Source of the DNA: Siphonodentalium dalli
Taxonomy: Eukaryota; Mollusca; Scaphopoda; Gadilida; Siphonodentaliidae
DNA length: 64,000 nucleotides
Assembly: GCA_032622095.1 (NCBI GenBank)
Contig: CP136062.1
Coordinates: forward strand, 11,435,710 to 11,499,709
Direction: 5' to 3'
A program made the translations under genes and the position numbers. Of the stretch, positions 56,422 to 64,000 are shown piece after piece (within the stretch, counting starts at the first letter, position 1; the number at the start of each line of letters is the position of its first letter). Below the pieces are notes generated by a model that did no database searches, was not told the DNA's origin, and saw only the letters and a program-made list of their open reading frames with translations.

Positions 56422-57220
56422 GCCCGATTCGTCATCTCCGGTTTAAACCTCCGAGTTTAAACCTGGTTTAAACCCATATTGGCGGTCCAGCCAAAGCGGG
56501 TCTAAGTGGGAGTTTTTGTCGTTTAGTGGCCAGCTGATTGACAACTCCAGTCGGTGATATGAGCATGCAGTCCAACTACCCTGTTACCAAGCGGAACAAA
56601 GGGCAGGCTGATGTAATGCTTACTGACACGTCCTCAATTATCGCGTGCGAATGATTCAACTGTGACATGATAACACCAGTCTGCAGTCGCCACTTAGATA
56701 CGCCCTCGCTCGAGATTATTTACAGCTCCACCCTTTGACTGATTGTTTGACAATTCTAAACCGCGATGAAGAAAAGACGGATTCGTCATCTCAAGTTTAG
56801 CCTCAGTAAAGATGGTTTAGCTGGACCGCCGAATTATATGGTTTAGTTGCCGGTTTAAGCTTATAAAACACAAAAACAATATCGAAATTGACAATATCTT
56901 ATACCCACACACTTTATAGGTGTGAGTGATTCTCGCATATAAATTTCCAATCAAGATATGTTCGCTGTCGTTATTATTGATTTTCGCAATCAATAAAACG
57001 AGGCGGTCCGCATTAGGAAAGTAGGATTAATTATCTCGACGATACAGAGACACTACTACTAAACCGCTGGTCTGGATGGACCAGGTTTAAATCAGAGATG
57101 ACGAATGCGTCACTTAGACCTGCGGTCTCGGGTTTAAACCACGGATTTAGCTGACTCACGGCGGTTTAAACCTATAGGTTTACGTAGACCAGGTTTAAAC
57201 CTGAGATGACGAATCCGGCC
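56422..57220. mobile_element. TIR element rich in GTTTAAAC palindromes
   Basis: The left end GCCCGATTCGTCATCTCCGG then TTTAAACC mirrors the right end, whose reverse complement starts GGCCGGATTCGTCATCTCAG then GTTTAAACC. GTTTAAAC occurs six times: three within the first 60 bases, three in the last 110. GATTCGTCATC-like words recur in both directions (about 56,426, 56,779, 57,095 and 57,203). No frame is coding. Confidence 0.8.
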
Positions 57221-58007
57221 ATTAAAAAAGAGCGTGAACCGGGTAACTCGTGTTGAAGAAAAACTAAATTAAATAATGCCAGTATGGGGGCATTTCCTAC
57301 GGAAATAGTCCCATATTGGACTGTTTTAAAACACACGTTTACGTCCAAATGGAGCGTATATTGAGGTTAAATAATGTCAATATGACCGTATTTTGCTCAA
57401 TACAACGCCCGCAATGTGCTTATTTTTACGAGAACACGCAGGCAATAATTATTTCCGCCCTTAAAGAGTATCTGTCTCATTTGGCATCAGATTATGTTAT
57501 AAAGCGTCCGTACTGTCCATACGAAATCGGTAGACAATAAAGGGCTTTGTCAATTATTAGATTGTGTGACCCTTTTACGACATAATGAATACTGAATGAT
57601 GATTTTGTGAATTTTCGCGATGTCTGGTATGATATGAATGTTGATGGTTGTCAGTGTGTTTATGTTTTAAGTAATACGCACTGACAAGTAGTTCCCTTAG
57701 GATTAAGTTGGACTTATTATCTGAACATTTCCGATCAATGGAAGTGAATAATTCTCCTCTTGAATTGTCTCTGTTTTTGTCTGTCGTCTGCTTTTGTTAC
57801 ACGAACACCCCTCTAAATTAATAATAGACGGTTCCAATGTATATTTTTTATAATTGAATCGGACCAAATTCGCAAAGTCGAGAAATTCCAACCATATTCC
57901 ACACATATATCAATTAATGCATATTTATTGTATATGGTAAATATACAGAGCAATTATTCCACTCATGTGCGGGAAGTTGATAACATTGTGAATCACTTAT
58001 TTGGTTC
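57221..58007. other. No feature recognised
   Basis: The plus frame 57,316-57,540 (74 codons) reads like protein but matches no family I know. Confidence 0.4.
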
Positions 58008-58379
58008 AAGGGACGTGTTTCGAGGGTCCCGGTTGGTGTGTCCAACTTGGAACTTTAACCTGCACCAGATCCTTTGAATCAGACCAAATAGTCCAAATGG
58101 GAAAACTCCATCTGCCCATCCCAAAAATTTCCAATCATATTCCAAAGTTTTTTTGAATGGATGCAAGTGTTCTACCTGACACCCCATGTGGCTGGAAATT
58201 GACCAACTTAAGGTTAATTATTTCCAACAGTTTTACCATCAGTTGAAAAATATCTGATATTTGGTCTAAAACAAACATTTTTCAGATTATATATTGGTGT
58301 GAAAAACTATCAAGACGATTTCAACATATTTCTGGTTTGGCGGGAAGGGTAAGTGAGACACCCCGTCGCGATGTCCCTG
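58008..58379. mobile_element. Diverged copy of the 8,783 hAT family
   Basis: CAAGGGACGTG at the left and CGCGATGTCCCTG at the right resemble inverted ends. Inside are TTGAATCAGACCAAATAGTC, AATTTCCAATCATATTCCAA and GTGAGACACCCCGTCG, in the same order as in the 8,783 element. No target duplication was recognised. Confidence 0.5.
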
Positions 58380-59068
58380 TTTTCTTTGTATACCGCAAAT
58401 ATGTGTATTAATTTTGTCAAACTATTTCGATTGCCAGAATTTACGAAGATAAGTAATATTTTAGGATTATCTTAAAATTAAGCGTTGAAAAGGGGTGCTG
58501 ACCTTTGATATAACTTTGCTCACCATAAGCAAATTTGGTCTCGATTCAGTAAGTTATAGCATTGTCCCAAAATGACTGTTAGATAAATTGCATGTTCATT
58601 TTGTGGCTCCACATATTTTATGTTCTAGTCCATAATTCGCGCTGAGCTGACATTGTCTGAACTGTCTTCACACTAACTCAATCACTCATGATCATGTTTA
58701 TACGAGTGGACCACGTTGATTGAAATTCACGGACTTGTGATCAGACTGATTGAAGACGACTGATTAATCACATCACACGATGCAGGTCATGACTTGAACA
58801 ACTGACAGCAGTAACGTGTGCCATAGGCCAAGCAACACTAATTATTGTTGCAACGGTGTTCTTGCGATAGCTAGAGTCCATGTTTACATGAATGTCAATG
58901 TAGCGCACGATACACAAATGCTATACCAACCGGAAATCTAGTGGTTTTGACACGAGGTAAGGGGATATAATGACCCCCAAATAACCGGGGTATGAGCCAG
59001 ATATTCCCCTCGCTACTGGAAATTCGGACAAATTATTATTCCGAATACCCGAAAGCTCATGGTATGCC
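58380..59068. other. No feature recognised
   Basis: No supported gene or repeat. Confidence 0.45.
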
Positions 59069-59440
59069 CTATTTTAAATTATTGATTTTATCGATATGTG
59101 ACATAATAGTTTTTGACCAAGTGATTATCCCGCGTTGAACACAAAGTTCAGTTGCGCGGACGCTCATGGCCAACGGAAGCATCCCAGTAATGTACATATC
59201 CTCCATCGGAAATATACTGTAATATTCAACCACAGTCTGGATGTACTTCGCTAACCCGCTGGGAATCACATACATAATTCCCGTACAGTACGGAGGAAAC
59301 ATTGGGTATGGGTAATCCGAATACGCCATTCCATACTTCGGGTGATTCTTTTTTGTAAATGAATGGTATATACAAAACCCGTATATAGTATTGTCGTGAT
59401 ACATATATGGCGATATCACGTATATTCCATGTATCGACAT
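59069..59440 (-). CDS. Beta-1,3-galactosyltransferase (GT31)-like C-terminal half, partial
   Basis: The minus frame (123 codons) reads NTIYGFCIYHSFTKKNHPKY, then YPMFPPYCTGIMYVIPSGL and FPMEDMYITGMLPLA. The core YPPYC-G..Y with ED-YITG is the acceptor-side half of GT31 enzymes, Golgi type II membrane proteins that add galactose or N-acetylglucosamine in beta-1,3 linkage. Residues from about 20 on match; the first part is probably not coding (a TAA precedes the ATG). The donor-site DDD motif and the membrane anchor are missing, so it is a last exon or a truncated copy. An LTR element starts 109 bp upstream of it, on the side where the missing half would be. Confidence 0.6.
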   Translation of the reverse strand: MSIHGIYVISPYMYHDNTIYGFCIYHSFTKKNHPKYGMAYSDYPYPMFPPYCTGIMYVIPSGLAKYIQTVVEYYSIFPMEDMYITGMLPLAMSVRATELCVQRGIITWSKTIMSHIDKINNLK

Positions 59441-59548
59441 TTACGACCCGTTTTTTATTATTTATTATTTATATTTTATTATATGGATAATCCTTTAAAC
59501 TTAAAGTTTGAATCCGCGTATATGCACATAAACGTCGAGCCTTTGCAT

Positions 59549-59972
59549 TGTAATACTTTCGACGACGACGTATGTAAGAAGGGTTAATCTTAGCTGAGAG
59601 TTCAATGTCCTGATCTGATGTGGGAACAACAACTCTGAGGTGAATGATCTAGGTCACTGACTTTAGAGTTCACTGCTTTTGTCAAAACAGGTTACTGAAT
59701 TTCCACCTGTTCTGGTGGGCGCGGCGCACACGTGTTCCAATCAAATCACGACATCTGGGGTCAGGGCGTTTTCCTCTCAGAGCATATATACCAGACAGAG
59801 CCAAGCTCTTTCTCTCACTCTTGTTCTGAACGTATTGATAAGACAATATCATTGTATATTATTCTCCCGTGGCTGCCTTGCTGTTAACCTGTATATACTT
59901 GTGTTAATAAATGTCATCACCATGTTTTCTGAGAGTTCCAACTTAGTGTATAAGAACCTGGGGAGTCGTACA
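59549..59972 (+). repeat. 5' LTR (424 bp)
   Basis: Begins TGTAATACTTTCGACGACGA and ends GGGAGTCGTACA, so the ends are TGTA...TACA. A TATATA box lies at 59,785-59,790 and AATAAA at 59,906-59,911, giving a plausible promoter, R region and polyadenylation signal in one LTR. The right edge is inferred from the TACA end and the primer site ten bases further; the second LTR is incomplete, so it cannot be proved here. Confidence 0.75.
59785..59790 (+). promoter_or_regulatory. LTR TATA box
   Basis: GCATATATACC in the LTR, about 25-30 bp upstream of a pyrimidine-rich stretch (CTTTCTCTCACTC) where transcription could begin. Confidence 0.6.
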
Positions 59973-59981
59973 TTCCAGAGA

Positions 59982-59999
59982 TGGTGCCGTGAGCTAGAC
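59982..59999 (+). other. Primer-binding site candidate
   Basis: TGGTGCCGTGAGCTAGAC, ten bases past the LTR end. TGG is the complement of the tRNA 3' CCA. The matching tRNA was not identified. Confidence 0.55.
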
Positions 60000-60168
60000 G
60001 CTTCTTGGAATTCTTGGACATGGACGCAGGCAGTCACGGGGGAGAAATGAAGGAAAGAAGGAAGGAATGCAAGGTATGAGGCAATTTGAAATTATTTGGC
60101 TTGGTTCACAACTCTTTATAGGTAAATAGGTAGATTTAACTATAGTTTAAAATGGTTCCATCAATTTT

Positions 60169-60940
60169 CCCATATAAGGTATTCTTAGAAACTACTGTTG
60201 TACAAGTATGTTTATTTCGAGTTGTTGTTGTTTCATTAATCGTTGCGTCGATTGGAAATAAATTAGATCTGGTCTTAATTTTTGTGCAAATTGGCTAAAC
60301 TCTTCATGAGTCGAGTTATCATGATTTATAAATTGTTGTGTCACATTTAAATAAATGATAGCTGATCTAAATGTGTGTGAATTGACCATTGTTATGTTCC
60401 GGGACACCCTGTCGCTTGTTCTGTGGAAATTGCTTAGCTGTGAAGTATATTGTAGACTTAAAGGAAGCAATCCATATAGATAAAGTCTAGTTGTTCCCGT
60501 TGAGAAGAAAGTTAAAACAACTTGTCAAAATATGAGTTTTGAATGGAAGTTGAAATAAAGAGTTGTTTTAATTTTCGAAGTATTATTAGTTAATTGTTGC
60601 TGGTCTAAACTTTTTTGCAAATTGGCCGTAATTATTAAAATTGAAGAATGTTATCAGCTAAAAGAAATAATCACTGGGATAAAAGTTATGTGTCCAGAGC
60701 TATATGGTATCCAAGAATTGGATGAGATTGGTTTGACAATCTACGCGAGAATGACTCCCAGTGAATTATTAAATTATGCAGGGAATTATGTTCAGGGAAT
60801 TCACAGTTAGAGTTTAAATTGTTGCGTCAATTTTTCTATATTAGGTATGCTTGGAAATTACTGTTGTATCAGAGTTTCTATGTCAAATTGTTTTTTCAAA
60901 AATCGTTGCGCCGATTTGAAATAAAGATTGTTTGTTTTCG
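60169..60940. repeat. Internal direct repeat of the LTR element, 666 bp apart
   Basis: AGGTATTCTTAGAAACTACTG with CGTTGCGTCGATTGGAAATAA (60,169-60,275) and AGGTATGCTTGGAAATTACTG with CGTTGCGCCGATTTGAAATAA (60,835-60,940) are two copies of one ~105-bp stretch. Confidence 0.75.
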
Positions 60941-61819
60941 GGGTAACTAATTATATTAGTTACATTTACGCTGGTCTAAATTATTACACCTAATGCAGGT
61001 TATAAAGGTATTAAATTTACTGATGATTTTAGGATGTTGTCAAGTTAATCAGTATGAGTTTAGTGAGTTCTGGTTTTGAACGAATTGTGGGTTCAAGTTT
61101 TGTTTAGGCTGTTATGTCGGTCAATTGAGCGTATAATATTAGTTTTATTGTGCTCAGATTATCCATTTGAAAACATAAGTTATTTATGACAGTTTGTCAA
61201 GAAACTGGTTGCGTCCAGCGAGATATATCTTTAAATAAAAGAAATTAGTTGAAGTAATTCGGAAAATTTTAAATTAGAGACATTATAGTCACTTGAAGTT
61301 TGAAGTATGGTTTAGGAAGGTTCCATTTAGCCAAATGGTTCCAATGTTTTGCAAAAATATCTACACGGATGGTTAGTGATATTTTGTTATGACACACCCG
61401 GATTGGGTTAAAAAGTTGATTTTAAAATATACAGATCGCTGTACATGTATCGCCATTGTATGTAGGCGTTATCGAAATGGTTTTAATGTGTTCAAGTTTC
61501 GAACAAACCAAAGTTGATCAGAGTTGACAAGTCGGAAAGTCAGAAATGTAACTGAATAATCAATTATGGTGTGCCCATACAAGAAAAGAATGGCTAGAAA
61601 ATTGATTATGCCATAATTACATCTATTACATGTATTCTGAGAGTGTCTGTAAGTATTAATCAGACTAACATGCTTTCCAGTATGTCTAAATGTTTGTGGA
61701 CGGCACCGAGTACACGTAATAATATACATGTAGAATATAAAAGAAGTAAAACAAAGAACTTACTTTTTAAGGAGTTGTCAGAGAAAAGAACATGAATTTA
61801 TCCAGATAATCCTATTAAT

Positions 61820-61885
61820 TCCATGAAAATTGTACTGAATAAAGACACAATTTTTCATGAAAATTTTACTGAATAAAGACACAAT
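61820..61885. repeat. ~36-bp tandem duplication
   Basis: CATGAAAATTGTACTGAATA and CATGAAAATTTTACTGAATA, each followed by AAGACACAATTTT. Confidence 0.9.
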
Positions 61886-62694
61886 TTTAACCATAGCTAT
61901 GTTGAAAACATTGTAAATGGGAAATATATCCGTCCCATAGGAAAATTCGTATACAGCAGCTGTACAGCAACATCGAGACAATATAGGAACGTATAGTCCA
62001 GGTGGTGGATGAGAAAATTGGACATCCTTTGTAAGATACATACAAATTGTTTGGTGAAAATTCCTGAATCGAGACCCTCGTTTACCCAAAACATACCACA
62101 GCAGCTGTCCGGTGAATATATTTTAATAGAAATGAAACATTGCCCCAGGGCATCGAAAATTAAAGTCTAGCAAAACTCTCCCAAACACGGGTCAATACAT
62201 GGCTATTGCACAGGGGACTGAGTTGACTTTTGAAGATTATTCATGCGTACTGAATTAATTATGGTGTTTGTATTGCAGTCTGAATTAAAGTGGTAATTAT
62301 ATACATTTCATTTAGCAGTTAAGCTGTGGTCAGGAAAAATTAAAATTCGTATGGTGACCTATCTATTGATTAATAGGGACATGTGAAGGAAGACTAGCTT
62401 ATGCATTCCGATAAGAGTTGTCTGAGCTCATGAAAATATAAGTTAGACGTTGCCTGAAGATTTTAAGTTTAAAGGGACATATGAGAATGAACTGGAAATA
62501 CGTTTAAAGAGAGAGCTGATGTCAGGAAATTAAAGTTTGTATAGTGAACTATTGAATTGTTTTAAAGGGACATATCATGATAATAAGGTAAAGTAGGTTG
62601 TATTAAAAACCCATATATAATTAGCTATGAGTATGTGAACCAATAAGCCAAGCAAATTGTCTCATGAGTTGTACATTTTATTCCGTTTCACAAG

Positions 62695-62697
<3 letters not shown>

Positions 62698-62733
<36 letters not shown>
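62698..62733. repeat. (AT)n microsatellite
   Basis: A 36-base AT run inside the LTR element. Confidence 0.97.
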
Positions 62734-62735
<2 letters not shown>

Positions 62736-63085
62736 CGATGGCATTTATATAAAATGTCCTTGGTGTGGGAGTTATTTATGTTTATGAGAGTTATTACAAT
62801 TTCAGTTTTTTCAAATTGAAATGTGAATCGGTTACATTGTAATTTCAAGGTGATTTAACGGGTGTTCCCAAATGCGGGGCCCTTGAGATTTAATTTGCCA
62901 TTTTCACGGCAATTAAATAGAGATTCGACTCGAAGTGCGTGTTTCCAAACGCCGGTGCCAACAATTTGGGACATTTAATGCTATAGAGCATTTGTACAAG
63001 TTCAATGGTACATGATGGCATATGTGGGGCCGTTATGCCCCAATTACAATGATAATCGGTAATGGTCATTTTCAAGGTTGAAATC

Positions 63086-63600
63086 GTGTTCTACACGTAT
63101 AAGCGTGTTGTAACGCTATTGACATTACCCTGATAATTAGTTTCAGTTCTTACACAACGTATATGAAGTCCTTTACACTAGACAGTACTATGTTGATTGT
63201 TTATTTATGCCCAAATTCAAGATCGAGTTGAACTTTATTCAACTTTCGTATCGAAACAAGGCAAATATAACCCTCCACAGGAAGTCAAATTCTGGATATT
63301 AAACCATATTGATCCTTTATCAAATGTCGCCCGAATTCAAGGTCAAATTGAAATGTTAGTCGGTTATATGGGCATTTCTGTGCAATGAAACGTGCTCTAC
63401 ACGTATAGCGTGATTTTAACACGCTAATGCCAACCAGGCTTAATCGATATTAGTTTCTAAACACAACGTATGAAGTCCTACACTAGACACCAATATATTG
63501 ACTCTTAATTAATTTATGCCTGAATTCAAGATCAAGTTGGAAATTTATTCAACTTTCGTATCGAAACAAGGCCATTATAACTTCCGACAGAAGTCATATC
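63086..63600. repeat. ~305-bp tandem repeat, two copies, in the LTR element
   Basis: CGTGTTCTACACGTATAAGC (63,086) and CGTGCTCTACACGTATAGCG (63,391) start units that continue through ACACAACGTAT-GAAGTCCT and TTCAACTTTCGTATCGAAAC. Confidence 0.9.
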
Positions 63601-63624
63601 TGGATCAATCGATCAATCTTTTAT

Positions 63625-63785
63625 TCGGAATCTAGCCAGAATGCACGGGAATGACCGGGAAAGGCACCGTTGTTCTCCAACGCTGGATCTGGATCAACAG
63701 ATGAATCAGAATATAGCCAAGATAAACGGGGTTAATAGGGAGAGGCACCATTAACTTCCAATGCTGGATCAGAACCAACTCTCCA
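63625..63785. repeat. ~82-bp tandem repeat, two copies
   Basis: CGGAATCTAGCCAGAATGCA... and CAGAATATAGCCAAGATAAA..., each continuing through GGCACC-TT and CAA-GCTGGATC. Confidence 0.8.
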
Positions 63786-63894
63786 GAACCAAAGCTTATT
63801 CGAGGATTAGGACATTCTTTTGTTTCGGAACAATTCATATTCCGAATTGGATAGTTTAAATCTCTCATAAAGTTTTTTGTCCTAGGACAAAAAT

Positions 63895-63917
63895 CTTGAA
63901 AAAAAGGATAGGAGTTA
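63895..63917 (+). other. Polypurine tract candidate
   Basis: GAAAAAAAGGATAGGAG, three bases before the TGTA start of the right LTR, in the position used to prime plus-strand synthesis. Confidence 0.65.
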
Positions 63918-64000
63918 TGTAATACTTTCGACGACGACGTATGTAAGAAGGGTTAATCTTAGCTGAGAGTTCAATGTCCTGATCTGATGAGGGAACAACA
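63918..64000 (+). repeat. 3' LTR, first 83 bp (window ends inside)
   Basis: Matches the start of the 5' LTR at 82 of 83 positions. The rest lies beyond the window. Confidence 0.85.

Larger units (their letters stand above)
59549..64000 (+). mobile_element. Non-coding LTR retrotransposon (LARD-like), right LTR cut by window end
   Basis: A 5' LTR at 59,549-59,972 and the first 83 bp of the 3' LTR at 63,918-64,000 differ at one base (GATGTGGG against GATGAGGG). A primer-binding-type TGGTGCCGTGAG follows the 5' LTR, and an A/G-rich tract precedes the 3' LTR. The ~3.9 kb between has no frame longer than ~105 codons and no gag, protease, polymerase or integrase motif. Such elements (large retrotransposon derivatives) depend on enzymes of a partner element. 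Confidence 0.8.

Noticed and set aside
57316-57540. 74-codon frame reading QMERILRLNNVNMT
   Set aside because: No domain and no supporting neighbours; length is compatible with chance.
1-64000. CRISPR arrays, rRNA or tRNA genes, bacterial operons
   Set aside because: Direct repeats are contiguous tandem repeats without unique spacers, no tRNA box A/box B pair or rRNA segment was recognised, and gene spacing is unlike bacterial DNA.

Overview
This window looks like a repeat-dominated intergenic or intronic stretch of an animal nuclear genome. It is AT-rich and has no bacterial gene packing. I saw no convincing intact host gene, rRNA, tRNA or CRISPR array. The transposon mix (Mutator/Kolobok-like transposase, Penelope-like element, several LINE lineages, hAT-type short elements, a non-coding LTR element) and the low-copy repeats reading TCCGTCCG...CCGGA or ...ACCTTGA... 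suggest a marine invertebrate, most likely a lophotrochozoan such as a mollusc. That placement is inference from sequence style only.

Layout. 1-1,140 is a higher-order satellite with AT microsatellites. 2,867-9,898 holds two hAT-type non-autonomous elements with target duplications, three copies of a TTAA-flanked MITE and a 56-bp tandem repeat. 11,271-16,100 is a tandem array of decayed minus-strand gene copies whose C-terminus resembles glycosyltransferase family 92; a 1.16 kb foldback-ended element interrupts it. 16,960-20,330 holds palindromes, a dispersed repeat and a long-TIR element with another element nested in it. 21,710-22,650 is a broken transposase next to a small hAT-like MITE. 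23,611-25,195 has low-copy tandem repeats. 30,098-31,492 has exon-like blocks of a gene I do not recognise.

32,668-34,162 is a long-arm foldback element, followed by a truncated hAT relative and a LINE 3' fragment. 39,024-41,206 is a decayed L1/Tx1-like LINE. 41,330-43,178 holds a palindromic-word element, repeat units and a Penelope-like fragment. 43,914-44,980 has unrecognised coding-like sequence abutting a 2 kb, 37-bp minisatellite. 48,116-49,015 is a second transposase relic and 49,155-49,520 a His-Me finger nuclease relic. 50,132-53,538 holds LINE endonuclease and LINE C-terminal fragments around a 300-bp direct duplication. 56,422-57,220 is a GTTTAAAC-rich TIR element. 59,069-59,440 resembles the C-terminal half of a beta-1,3-galactosyltransferase. 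From 59,549 to the window end is an LTR retrotransposon with LTR, primer site and purine tract but no visible gag or pol.

Two themes stand out. First, at least five elements of unrelated sequence share one design: a short word and its reverse complement repeated many times between inverted ends. Second, relics of possible mobilisers (two Mutator/Kolobok-like transposases) sit in the same window as TTAA-flanked non-autonomous elements they could have moved. Nothing here forms an operon or pathway; the 'genes' are mainly transposon relics and decayed gene copies.
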